NCBI GenBank assembly: GCA_910586965.1
Contig: CAJUMF010000002.1
Location: 101,589 to 165,588, forward strand
Length of the DNA stretch: 64,000 bases
Source of the DNA: an uncultured Dorea sp.
GTDB taxonomy: Bacteria; Bacillota; Clostridia; Lachnospirales; Lachnospiraceae
Direction: 5' to 3'
This document shows positions 1-7,406 of the stretch, piece by piece. How positions within the stretch are numbered: position 1 is the stretch's first letter; each line of letters begins with the position of its first letter. Below the pieces are notes generated by a model that saw nothing but the letters and a program-made list of their open reading frames with translations, made no database searches and was not told the DNA's origin. A program made the position numbers and the translations under genes.

Positions 1-1
1 G

Positions 2-1018
2 AACCTGTACGGCATGAAACAGGGGGAGCTTAAGCGGCGGCAGGAGGAAATCCTGCATCTGAATAAAAAGAGCAGGCTGATACAGGCCTATAACATGTCC
101 GGAGAGTCTGCGGTTCAGGGGCTTGCGATAGCAGCGCTCTATGGAATCGGCGGATTTCTTATATGCAGGGGGCAGTTAACGTTAGGGAGCCTTACGGCAT
201 TTATATCCTACAGCAACTATGTGATCAATCCGATATCGCTGGTACTCAACTTGAAGATCATATTTGCGAAAGTTAAGCCGTCGGCGCGGAGGCTGAAAGC
301 ATTTTTAAAGACGGAGACAGAGAAAGGGAATGGTTCTGACATCCGGGAAATGAAGGAGAAATTGAGCTTTCATCATGTCAGCTTTTCCTACACAGACCAG
401 CCGGTAGTGGAGGATGTAAGCTTTGAGGTGAGAAAGGGCGAGAAGATAGCCGTCATCGGAGAAAACGGGAGCGGAAAATCCACCCTGCTCTCGCTTTTGC
501 TGCGGTTTATCGAGCCGAAGGAAGGGGCAATCTGTGTGGACGGAACAGATATACGGGAGTATGACATAGAGCAGTACCGAAGTCTTTTCGGCGTGGTGAA
601 TCAGGAGATATATCTGTTTGAGGATACGGTCTGGAATAATCTGGTGCTGGGAAAAGAAATGGACGCAAAAAAAATGGACAGCTTTTGTGAAAGGATGGGA
701 ATGCAGGAGTTTTTAGGTAAGCTCCCCCGGGGCTACGAAGAAAAGCTGGAGAAAAACGGCGAGAACCTGTCAGGTGGGGAACGCCAAAAGCTCAGCCTGC
801 TGCGCGCCTTTGTCAAAGATGCGCCGATACTGGTACTGGATGAGGCTACTGCTAATATTGATAAAAAATATGATGAATTCCTGCATGACCTCTTTATAAA
901 CGACTTTTCCGACAAAACCTTTATCGTCATCACTCATAAGACGGAGAATCTGCAGGGGATGGACAGGGTGTATGAGATAAAGGGGCATGTGTTGAGGGAG
1001 GTGTGTTCTAAGCGATGA
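2..1018 (+). CDS. ABC exporter, C-terminal part (membrane domain end plus ATPase), 5' partial
   Basis: The reading frame is open to the left edge of the window, so the gene starts upstream; a Met at base 14 is not taken as the start. The first ~100 residues include two hydrophobic stretches, consistent with the last part of an ABC type I exporter membrane domain. The remainder is a complete nucleotide-binding domain: Walker A 'GENGSGKSTLL', signature 'LSGGERQKLSLLRA', Walker B 'ILVLDEATANID' and a switch His in 'IVITHK'. Exporters of this fused type move lipids, peptides or drugs outward; the substrate cannot be read. A half-transporter of this kind often pairs with a second one, which would lie upstream. 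A CG-rich hairpin follows the stop. Confidence 0.85.
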   Translation, partial: NLYGMKQGELKRRQEEILHLNKKSRLIQAYNMSGESAVQGLAIAALYGIGGFLICRGQLTLGSLTAFISYSNYVINPISLVLNLKIIFAKVKPSARRLKAFLKTETEKGNGSDIREMKEKLSFHHVSFSYTDQPVVEDVSFEVRKGEKIAVIGENGSGKSTLLSLLLRFIEPKEGAICVDGTDIREYDIEQYRSLFGVVNQEIYLFEDTVWNNLVLGKEMDAKKMDSFCERMGMQEFLGKLPRGYEEKLEKNGENLSGGERQKLSLLRAFVKDAPILVLDEATANIDKKYDEFLHDLFINDFSDKTFIVITHKTENLQGMDRVYEIKGHVLREVCSKR

Positions 1019-1035
1019 TGTAAACAGATTCAATA

Positions 1036-1054
1036 CGTCCGGTTCGGACGGTTT
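1036..1054 (+). terminator. Short CG hairpin after the ABC exporter gene
   Basis: CGTCCG-gtt-CGGACG followed by GTTTTAC, 17 bases after the stop. The T tract is short (four T), so this is a plausible but weak intrinsic terminator. Confidence 0.45.
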
Positions 1055-1097
1055 TACAATGACATGCCAAATGATAACATATTGTCACTTACATAAA

Positions 1098-1135
1098 GAA
1101 ATGGAGCCATTGCCTATAAAGCCTGGCTCCATTTC
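1098..1135. terminator. Bidirectional hairpin between convergent genes
   Basis: GAAATGGAGCCA and TGGCTCCATTTC form a perfect 12-bp stem around a 14-base loop, midway between the plus-strand exporter gene and the minus-strand ABC-2 operon. T tracts are weak on both sides (TTTATG on the minus strand). Likely shared transcription end. Confidence 0.5.
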
Positions 1136-1171
1136 GGTCATATGAAAGGATTTTGCATACTTAATGCTCAG

Positions 1172-2404
1172 TTATTGTACCTGGTGTTTACAAAAATTTT
1201 TACCGGCGAATATTACGGAAAGAAAAATGATAATTGCATATACAGGTATTATAGCTGTAATTAACGGAAGTACCGCATTTCCCAAATGATAGGACAGATA
1301 TTCCTGAAATATGGATAAACCGGAAAGAGCCTGATAAGGCAGCAGCATATAAATGTGGTTCCATATGTCATTACTCCCGGAGCTTAAAAATACAGGAAAG
1401 AATATCAATAAAACATCAGCAGTCAAAACCGTAAAAGAAGATTTTGCCTTTGAGGAACAGTATAAGGTGATTGCCAGTAATCCCAACATTGTTAAATAAG
1501 AGATTGCGAGGATGATAAAAGCAGTTTCCATAAAGGTTAAGTCGTATGGACAAAAACTATCCATAATCTGTAAAGGCAAATTTCCGCCGTCTGCGCCAAA
1601 TGCCAGTAAAGGCAGCAATAATGCGGCTGCTGCATTCACAGTAAGTACAATGCTCCCAAACAGTAGGGCTGTTATTATTTTGGCATAGGCAATTTTGCTT
1701 TTGCCAAATCTGGTTGATAAGATGACCGCGTCGGCGCCTGTCTGGTACTCGTTTGAAAATATGGGGGCAACTGCAATGCAGATGCCGAAAATACAGATAA
1801 TAAGCATTTGGGAAGTATCGCCGAAATTAGACCAGCCTAAGGGGCAGCCGTATTCATACGGTTCTGCTATTTTCTTATTTTTTTCTTTCCAGTATTGCTT
1901 TTCTGTGCTGCTTAATTGCGGAAGGCTGTCAATATATTGATTGACATTATAGTTTCTGGCCTGGTAAAAATGAGGTGTATCGGAAGGAGCAATGTCCGGG
2001 ATATTCAGATACCCCATTTCATTATGGACAAAGGTGTTTCCCAACATATTCAAGTAGCTCTCTTTCGGCGCGAGATAACGATAATAGATTTCGTCTTTAA
2101 AAGATTTTTCCCCGCCCCGTTCTGTAATGAGATTTTTTTCATTGCTGTACATATTTTGAAATTCTGTTAAGTCCTTTGCGATACGCTCTTCGGTGAGAGT
2201 TCCCGCGATTTTCTTATAGCAATCCTGCTTATAGGATACTGCTTTGCGCCCCGACAGCATCGTCCCGGTTTCGTCCCAGGCTTTGTATTCGATGAAAGGG
2301 AGGGAAAAGAACAGAAACGTAGCGAAAAAGCAGCTTATCGTAACAATGAGCGTTAATTTTTTCCGGCAGAGTTTAAATAATTCCAATTTTACTAATTCAG
2401 TCAT
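1172..2404 (-). CDS. ABC-2 type transporter permease
   Basis: Integral membrane protein of 410 residues. One membrane segment lies near residues 15-35, followed by a long extracytoplasmic loop and about five more segments in the C-terminal half, the layout of ABC-2 permeases that work as dimers with a separate ATPase. The segment 'FSNEYQTGADAVILSTRFGK' resembles the conserved cytoplasmic coupling region of that family. The frame is open further upstream, but the start chosen here is the ATG at 2404, which overlaps the stop of the ATPase gene as ATGA behind GGAGGGAGAAG. Last gene of the sigma-membrane protein-ATPase-permease operon. The substrate is unknown; peptide or lantibiotic export or immunity is common for such pairs. 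Confidence 0.8.
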   Translation of the reverse strand: MTELVKLELFKLCRKKLTLIVTISCFFATFLFFSLPFIEYKAWDETGTMLSGRKAVSYKQDCYKKIAGTLTEERIAKDLTEFQNMYSNEKNLITERGGEKSFKDEIYYRYLAPKESYLNMLGNTFVHNEMGYLNIPDIAPSDTPHFYQARNYNVNQYIDSLPQLSSTEKQYWKEKNKKIAEPYEYGCPLGWSNFGDTSQMLIICIFGICIAVAPIFSNEYQTGADAVILSTRFGKSKIAYAKIITALLFGSIVLTVNAAAALLLPLLAFGADGGNLPLQIMDSFCPYDLTFMETAFIILAISYLTMLGLLAITLYCSSKAKSSFTVLTADVLLIFFPVFLSSGSNDIWNHIYMLLPYQALSGLSIFQEYLSYHLGNAVLPLITAIIPVYAIIIFLSVIFAGKNFCKHQVQ

Positions 2405-3285
2405 TTTCTTCTCCCTCCTTTGCTGTTCTGGAAATGATATAAATATAGATCTTCTAATGACGGTTCGGCTAAGACCGCATTGGACGAAGGTTTTTGCCCG
2501 CTGATAAGACGCATGAAAACCCTTCCGTCTTTGCCGTGATGAAGATTTGCCACACAATGCCGGCTGCATATTTCATCTGCTTTTTCGTTTGGAAAGCTGC
2601 ATTCCCACACTTTTCCGTCCATTTCATGAACGATTTCCCCGGCGGGGGCAGAAAGTATAAATTTCCCGTTTTTCATTATGATGATATCATCTGCAATGTG
2701 TTCTACATCAGATACGATATGTGTAGAAAGCAGGACGATTTTATCCTGGGCAAAATCGGCAATCAGATTGCGGAAACGTACCCGTTCCCTGGGGTCAAGC
2801 CCTGCCGTGGGCTCGTCGAGGATAAGGATTTTAGGATTCCCTAAGATTGCCTGTGCGATGCCTAACCGCTGTTTCATGCCGCCGGAAAATGTTTTTATCT
2901 TCTTGTCCGCGACGGTTGAAAGCGACACCAATTCCAGCAGCTGCTTTGCCTGATGCTTTGCCTGCCTTTTCGGGATTCCTTTTAATGCTGCGATATAGTA
3001 CATAAATTCTTTTGCGGTATAGTCCGGATAATAGCCGAAATTTTGCGGGAGATAGCCCAGTAATTTCCGGTAGTTTTCTCCCAGTTTATCCGCGCGGTCT
3101 CCGTCTGCCAGGATTTTGCCGGAAGTAGGAGTCACTACATCGCAGATCATACGCATGAGTGTAGTCTTCCCGGCGCCGTTTGCCCCCAACAGGCCGTATA
3201 TGCCGTTCGTAAATACAGCCGTTACATTGTTGACCGCAATTTTATCCCCAAACTTCTTATTCAGCCTGTCTAATGTAAGTTCCAT
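2401..3285 (-). CDS. ABC transporter ATP-binding protein
   Basis: 294-residue ATPase with Walker A 'GANGAGKTTLMRMI' (near residue 36), signature 'TFSGGMKQRLGIAQA', Walker B 'ILILDEPTAGLD' and switch His in 'LLSTHIVSD'. The ~80 residues after the core match the accessory tail of ABC-2 drug and lantibiotic exporter ATPases. GGAGGT sits seven bases before the ATG. The 3' end overlaps the permease start by four bases and the 5' end overlaps the upstream membrane-protein gene by 16 bases, so translation is probably coupled. Partner of the permease at 1172-2404. Confidence 0.88.
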   Translation of the reverse strand: MELTLDRLNKKFGDKIAVNNVTAVFTNGIYGLLGANGAGKTTLMRMICDVVTPTSGKILADGDRADKLGENYRKLLGYLPQNFGYYPDYTAKEFMYYIAALKGIPKRQAKHQAKQLLELVSLSTVADKKIKTFSGGMKQRLGIAQAILGNPKILILDEPTAGLDPRERVRFRNLIADFAQDKIVLLSTHIVSDVEHIADDIIIMKNGKFILSAPAGEIVHEMDGKVWECSFPNEKADEICSRHCVANLHHGKDGRVFMRLISGQKPSSNAVLAEPSLEDLYLYHFQNSKGGRRK

Positions 3286-4064
3286 AAAGTGACCTCCTTC
3301 GGCAGCAAGTATTTGCAGCAGATTTTTTTACAGTTTTTTACGAAAGCCATGCATTCAATAAGTACCCCTGATAATGCTGCGGCAAACAGTAAATACCAGG
3401 CACCTATCAGTGAAGATGTATATAATACAGGTATTTTTTGAGAGGCATAAAAGGAAATCATCATAATGGCCATCCCTGCTGCTGCACAGTAATAATTGCA
3501 TTCCTTTGTCCTGACATGATTAAGGATGAATAAACAAGTAAAGGAAGTGATGAGGAAAGGAACACAAAAATACATAAACGCATAAATCAGGCTTATTTCT
3601 AAGTAACACGTTGTAAGAATGCTGATAAAGGATAAAAGCAGTAAATCAGCCAGGCCGAGCAGTGTGATTCTTGACAGCAATACCTGCTGCAAGGTGAAAC
3701 GGGCTGCCATTTCCATTTCCGCTGTCTGGTTCACAAATGCCTTTGATAATTCCCCGGTTCCGGCGATAAAACATAAAGGCAGGAGTGCTGCAATCTGTCC
3801 GATAACATCCTTTTTTCCCGGACTGTAAAACAGGAGAAAGCCGCAAAATAATATGGTGCCAAACTGGATGGCCCAGACTTCTTTTTTGATGAAACGAAGT
3901 TGGCGCCAGAAAAATTCCCAAAAAGAAATATTATTATCGGCATGGACAAGAGCTGTCATAATCTGTCTTGCTTTAAAAATGGTATCATCCATATTCTTAT
4001 GGTCGAAAGGGAGCGGTATATCGCCGTAAATGATTTTTAAATGATTTTTCAAGCTATTTTTCAA
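3270..4064 (-). CDS. Multi-pass membrane protein between ECF sigma factor and ABC transporter; possible anti-sigma factor
   Basis: 264 residues. The first ~70 are soluble and contain a cluster of charged residues ('KNMDDTIFKARQIM'); the rest holds about six hydrophobic segments. Starts at TTG 4064 behind GGAGG with an eight-base spacer. It overlaps the sigma gene by 11 bases and the ATPase gene by 16. I do not recognise the family from the sequence. Position directly after an ECF sigma gene, with a cytosolic-looking N-terminus before membrane segments, is the usual arrangement of membrane-bound anti-sigma factors, so that role is inferred. It could equally be another ABC-2 permease-like subunit of the same transporter. 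No zinc-binding HxxxCxxC motif of the classical ZAS anti-sigma domain is visible. Confidence 0.55.
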   Translation of the reverse strand: MKNSLKNHLKIIYGDIPLPFDHKNMDDTIFKARQIMTALVHADNNISFWEFFWRQLRFIKKEVWAIQFGTILFCGFLLFYSPGKKDVIGQIAALLPLCFIAGTGELSKAFVNQTAEMEMAARFTLQQVLLSRITLLGLADLLLLSFISILTTCYLEISLIYAFMYFCVPFLITSFTCLFILNHVRTKECNYYCAAAGMAIMMISFYASQKIPVLYTSSLIGAWYLLFAAALSGVLIECMAFVKNCKKICCKYLLPKEVTLWNLH

Positions 4065-4578
4065 AGGAATATCCTCCGTTCTCCAATTTCTTTTTTAAAT
4101 TTTTTATCGATGTTTTCATTCGATACATGACTGCAAATCTGTTTAGGTTTAGTATTTTTGCAATCTCATTTACCTGTAATTCCTGGCCGTAGCGGAGTAA
4201 CAGGATTTCCTGCTGTTCGGATGTCAGTTCTCTGATGTATTTTTCCAGGATTATCTTATTTTCAATTTCTTCTGCTTTGGATTCTTCAAATGCTGTATTG
4301 TCTATGTCTGCGAGAGAAATCGCTTTGCTCTTTTTCCGGAAATTGATGCAAAGATTTTTCGCTATGGTATACAAAAATGCTTTGGGCTTTCCGCGGTCGG
4401 AATAATCGGAGATTGCCTGTACAAAATGTAAAAATGTTTCTTGTGTCAAATCTTCGGCATCAGAACAATTCTTAACCTGCCAATAGCAGTATTTATAGAT
4501 AGCGTTATAATTGTCGCGGATAATTTCTTCTGCATCATCAGCAGTCAGCTCGGAAAGTTTTTTTGCTCCGTCTGCCAC
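4054..4578 (-). CDS. ECF-type RNA polymerase sigma factor
   Basis: About 174 residues with sigma region 2 ('DAEDLTQETFLHFVQAI', 'FLYTIAKNLCINFRKK') and region 4 helix-turn-helix ('LTSEQQEILLLRYGQEL' through 'VNEIAKILNLNRFAVMYRMK'). It directs RNA polymerase to a small regulon, normally including its own operon. An ATG at 4596 is in frame, but AGGAGGTGG lies inside that first stretch and is spaced eight bases from GTG 4578, so GTG 4578 is preferred; the 4596 start would give 180 residues. First gene of a minus-strand operon with the membrane protein and ABC transporter genes. Region 4 differs at the recognition helix from common SigW-like factors, so the target promoter cannot be inferred. Confidence 0.85.
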   Translation of the reverse strand: MADGAKKLSELTADDAEEIIRDNYNAIYKYCYWQVKNCSDAEDLTQETFLHFVQAISDYSDRGKPKAFLYTIAKNLCINFRKKSKAISLADIDNTAFEESKAEEIENKIILEKYIRELTSEQQEILLLRYGQELQVNEIAKILNLNRFAVMYRMKTSIKNLKKKLENGGYSFEK

Positions 4579-4706
4579 GTCTATCCACCTCCTCATTATG
4601 TATAACAGTCGAAAAGGGCAGAATGTGAAAAATTTTTATATTATTATTGCACATAGAAGTGGGAATTTGGGAATCCGTATTTAAAAATGTTGAGCGGGTG
4701 TAAAAT

Positions 4707-4838
4707 ATGTCCTATAATGTCTTTAAAGACAGGATTACTGTTTATCATTTTGCGGGTGATACGATAGAAAAGTATTCTTTTGGCGATGAGGTGCCGGTTG
4801 GAATACATGAAGGGTTTGCGGTAAGGGCATCGGAATAG
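4707..4838 (+). CDS. Small hypothetical ORF of 43 residues
   Basis: ATG at 4707, TAG at 4836. Composition is protein-like (mixed polar and aromatic, 'VYHFAGDTIEKYSFGDEVPV'), and it is followed nine bases later by the AraC-type regulator. The upstream GGGTG is a poor ribosome site. It may be a genuine small protein, or a remnant of a larger gene. No family recognised. Confidence 0.35.
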   Translation: MSYNVFKDRITVYHFAGDTIEKYSFGDEVPVGIHEGFAVRASE

Positions 4839-4846
4839 GGGGTTCC

Positions 4847-5758
4847 ATGAAATCTATCCAGAAAATTGAATTCCATACCGGCACGAGGGAAGAGCTGCTC
4901 CCGGGGTTTGCGGATGATTTTCCGTACATCGCCTCCCGGGCGGAGCTTGACAAGTATATCGGACGGTTTGTGCCGTGGCACTGGCACAGGGCGGTGGAGC
5001 TTTTCTATGTGGAGAGCGGTGCTTTGGAGTATAATACGCCCAAGGGCAAATGGGTGTTTCCGGCGGGCAGCGGCGGGATGCTTAACTCCAATGTCCTCCA
5101 TATGACGAAGGCTTTGTCACAGAAGGAAGAGACTGTCCAGCTCCTCCACATCTTTGATGCGTCCTTCCTTGCGGGGGAGAGGGGCAGCAGGATTGCCCGG
5201 AAATATATTTTCCCGGTGACGGCGTCCGGGCAGAGGGAGATGGCAGTGCTGTCTCCGGAAAATCCGGCGCAGGAAGAGCCGTTAGCCCTTTTGCGGGAAT
5301 CCTTTCGTCTGCAGCCTGACGGATTCGGGTATGAGATGAAACTCAGGAATATCTTATCGGAGCTTTGGCTGATGCTTTTCGGTCAGGTAAAACCCGCGCC
5401 GGGGGAGAAGGGGGAACCGGGGAGAGACAGTGACAGGCTCAAGCGGATGATGGTCTACATCCATGAGCATTACCCGGAAAAGATTGCCGTGTCGGAGGTG
5501 GCGGCGGCAGCGTTTTTAAGCGAGCGGGAGTGTTTCCGGGTGTTTCGGGGGTGCCTTAACATGACGCCTGTGGAATATATGAAAAGCTACCGGCTGCAGA
5601 TGGCATGTCGGATGCTGGCGGGAGGGAGAGAGACGGTCACGGATGTAAGCCATGCCTGCGGGTTGGGGAGCGGCAGTTATTTCGGAAAGGTTTTTCGGGA
5701 GTACGCCGGCTGTACGCCTACGCAGTACCGGGAAAGATGGCAGGATTGTGACAGATAA
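4847..5758 (+). CDS. AraC family transcriptional regulator
   Basis: 303 residues. The N-terminal ~140 have the cupin-like sensory fold ('VPWHWHRAVELFYVESGALEY', then a GG-rich turn), typical of AraC proteins that sense sugars or other small molecules. The last ~100 hold the two helix-turn-helix units; 'VSEVAAAAFLSERECFRVF' is the first and 'TDVSHACGLGSGSYFGKVFR' the second, followed by the family's 'GCTPTQYRE' end. RBS is weak (AGGGGGTTCC before ATG 4847). It precedes the sugar acetyltransferase by 115 bases and may control it or unlinked sugar genes. The effector is not readable. Confidence 0.88.
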   Translation: MKSIQKIEFHTGTREELLPGFADDFPYIASRAELDKYIGRFVPWHWHRAVELFYVESGALEYNTPKGKWVFPAGSGGMLNSNVLHMTKALSQKEETVQLLHIFDASFLAGERGSRIARKYIFPVTASGQREMAVLSPENPAQEEPLALLRESFRLQPDGFGYEMKLRNILSELWLMLFGQVKPAPGEKGEPGRDSDRLKRMMVYIHEHYPEKIAVSEVAAAAFLSERECFRVFRGCLNMTPVEYMKSYRLQMACRMLAGGRETVTDVSHACGLGSGSYFGKVFREYAGCTPTQYRERWQDCDR

Positions 5759-5873
5759 AGGCGGAAATCGTATAGATTTTTCTTGGAAAATGCATGATAA
5801 TGACAGCATCATTTGAAAATGCCGGGAGCAGGACAGAGCTTGCCCCTAGCAGTATGCAGTCAGGAGGGATTGG

Positions 5874-6449
5874 ATGTATTACGAGGAAAAAGATTTTTTA
5901 GAGACGGCGGACAGCATGATTTTGGCGCAGATTGCCAAAGCCAGGAGGCTTACCAGAGAGTATTATCTTGCGGATTATGAGGATGCCGGGAAGAGGGAGT
6001 CTATTTTGCGGGAGCTTTTTGGAACGGTGGGGGAGAATGTGCTGGTCGATGCGCCGCTTTACTGTGACCACGGGGATAATATCTTTATCGGAAATAATGT
6101 GGTCATCGGCATGAATTGTACCTTTGTGGACAATCAGGAGATTCATATCGGCAATCAGGTGATGATTGCGTCCAATGTGCAGATTTACACTGCATCCCAC
6201 CCGGTGTTGCCGAAAGAGCGGCTTGTGCCGGACTGGAAGGAGCGGGGAACGACATTTTTCCGCACCTATGCGCGGCCGGTGGTGATTCGGGACAACGCAT
6301 GGATTGGCGGCGGATGCATTATCCTGCCGGGGGTGACTGTCGGGGAGAACAGTGTAGTGGGCGCAGGCAGCGTGGTGACCCGGGATGTGCCGGATAACTG
6401 TGTGGCGGCGGGGAACCCCTGCCGGGTGTTCCGGGCGCTGGGTATGTAA
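5874..6449 (+). CDS. Sugar O-acetyltransferase (maltose/galactoside type, left-handed beta helix)
   Basis: 191 residues, the usual length. Helical N-terminus followed by hexapeptide repeats ('IFIGNNVVIGMNCTFVDNQ', 'IHIGNQVMIASNVQIYTASH', 'AWIGGGCIILPGVTVGENSV', 'VVGAGSVVTRDVPDNCVAAG') that build the beta helix of acetyl-CoA-dependent acyltransferases of the LacA/Maa/NodL group. The His in 'TASHPV' matches the catalytic His of LacA. Cytosolic; transfers acetyl from acetyl-CoA to a sugar hydroxyl, physiological role often detoxification of non-metabolised sugars. AGGAGGG lies eight bases before ATG 5874. Confidence 0.9.
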   Translation: MYYEEKDFLETADSMILAQIAKARRLTREYYLADYEDAGKRESILRELFGTVGENVLVDAPLYCDHGDNIFIGNNVVIGMNCTFVDNQEIHIGNQVMIASNVQIYTASHPVLPKERLVPDWKERGTTFFRTYARPVVIRDNAWIGGGCIILPGVTVGENSVVGAGSVVTRDVPDNCVAAGNPCRVFRALGM

Positions 6450-6479
6450 AACAAATATAAAACAAAGTGATGAAATGTA

Positions 6480-6508
6480 TTGACGATGTTTGCAAATGTA
6501 CATATAAT
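6480..6508 (+). promoter_or_regulatory. Sigma-A type promoter of the toxin-antitoxin operon
   Basis: TTGACG, 17-base spacer, TATAAT; the -10 box ends 25 bases before the antitoxin ATG. Very close to consensus, as expected for an autoregulated TA operon. Confidence 0.8.
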
Positions 6509-6533
6509 AATGTTAAGCGAGGTGATAGATGAT

Positions 6534-6815
6534 ATGTCTGCAACAAATATTAATGTACGTGTGGATTCAGCGTTGAAACAGGAGGCAGAGGCGTTATTTA
6601 ATGACCTTGGGTTAAATATGTCCTCTGCAATCACGATGTTTCTCCGCTGTGCGGTCAATCACGACGGTATTCCTTTTGAGATAAAGCGTCCGCCCTACAA
6701 TGCACAGACCAGGGCGGCACTCAATGAATACGAGGAAATGAAGAGAAATCCGGACAAATATAAAAGATATGATTCTTTTGATGAAATGATGGGGGAGGTG
6801 TTTGACGATGCTTAA
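6534..6815 (+). CDS. RelB/DinJ family antitoxin
   Basis: 93 residues from ATG 6534, which has GAGGTGAT upstream; an earlier ATG in frame would fall inside the promoter. The N-terminus 'TNINVRVDSALKQEAEALF' and 'LGLNMSSAITMFLRCAV' are the ribbon-helix-helix fold of RelB/DinJ antitoxins, which binds its own operator. The C-terminal part, charged with 'NPDKYKRYDSFDEMM', is the toxin-wrapping segment. Overlaps the toxin gene by eight bases, typical for these pairs. Together with the toxin it forms a type II module that probably represses the promoter at 6480-6508. Confidence 0.92.
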   Translation: MSATNINVRVDSALKQEAEALFNDLGLNMSSAITMFLRCAVNHDGIPFEIKRPPYNAQTRAALNEYEEMKRNPDKYKRYDSFDEMMGEVFDDA

Positions 6816-7080
6816 AATAGTTCCCTCCAATCAGTTTAAAAGGGATTTAAAACGCGCAGAAAAGCGAGGATGCAAGATAGGGCATTTGCGGGAGGTTGTC
6901 AATACTCTGGCGCAGGGGCGAAAGCTGGATGAAAAGTACCGTGATCACGGACTGACCGGCAGTTACAGGGGATTTCGCGAATGCCATATTGAGCCGGACT
7001 GGCTTTTGGTTTACCGTATAGACCGCGAAGAACTTGAACTGTTCTTGTTTCGCACAGGAACACACTCTGATTTATTCTGA
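6808..7080 (+). CDS. YafQ family mRNA interferase toxin
   Basis: 90 residues from ATG 6808, with GGGGGAGGTG seven bases before it. The sequence has the RelE/YafQ fold pattern: 'SNQFKRDLKRAEKRG', 'LDEKYRDHGLTGSYRGFREC', 'HIEPDWLLVYRI' and the final 'LFLFRTGTHSDLF', whose His and C-terminal aromatic residue are conserved in YafQ, where they contribute to ribosome-dependent mRNA cleavage. Works in the cytosol and is held inactive by the antitoxin encoded just upstream. Both genes appear intact. Confidence 0.92.
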   Translation: MLKIVPSNQFKRDLKRAEKRGCKIGHLREVVNTLAQGRKLDEKYRDHGLTGSYRGFRECHIEPDWLLVYRIDREELELFLFRTGTHSDLF

Positions 7081-7406
7081 ATCATTCCAATATTTTTAAA
7101 AATTCGTACCATAGTCTAATAAAAAGTGCTATAATATCAACAAGATATCCCAATATCATTCCAAGTCAAAATACATAAAAAATATGCCCAAGGCGCAGGC
7201 AGACTTCGTCCGTCAAGGTATACCCTCAGGGTATCCCGCAATACAAGCGCCCAAGGCGCAGACGGACTACGCCCGTCAAGGTATGCCGATACAGGCCCCT
7301 GCAGTACACAGGCAACCCGGACCGCCGTCCTGCATGTGCCAGCCCATCCCGCATACCATTCCCAATGTATTTTGGCTCCAATCACATTTTTCAGGAGGTA
7401 CAAGAT
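7081..7406. other. 326-base leader region without a gene
   Basis: Between the toxin gene and the amidohydrolase. It holds TATAAT at 7130-7135 with no good -35 box, two copies of a 39-base repeat (7186-7224, 7249-7287), an inverted repeat ATACCCT-c-AGGGTAT (7220-7234) and then GC-rich sequence up to AGGAGG at 7393. Short ORFs across it on both strands have no ribosome site and repeat with the DNA repeat, so I do not call them. Confidence 0.6.
7186..7287. repeat. Two direct copies of a 39-base imperfect repeat
   Basis: Copy 1 is 7186-7224 and copy 2 is 7249-7287. Both begin GCCCAAGGCGCAG and share CCGTCAAGGTAT near the end, with five mismatches over 39 bases and a 24-base separation. The spacer contains an almost perfect palindrome at 7220-7234. 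It does not look coding. No third copy was noticed in the window. Possibly a dispersed intergenic element. Confidence 0.75.

Noticed and set aside
7186..7287. CRISPR array considered for the 39-base repeats
   Set aside because: Only two copies exist, with mismatches, and no cas gene is in the window.
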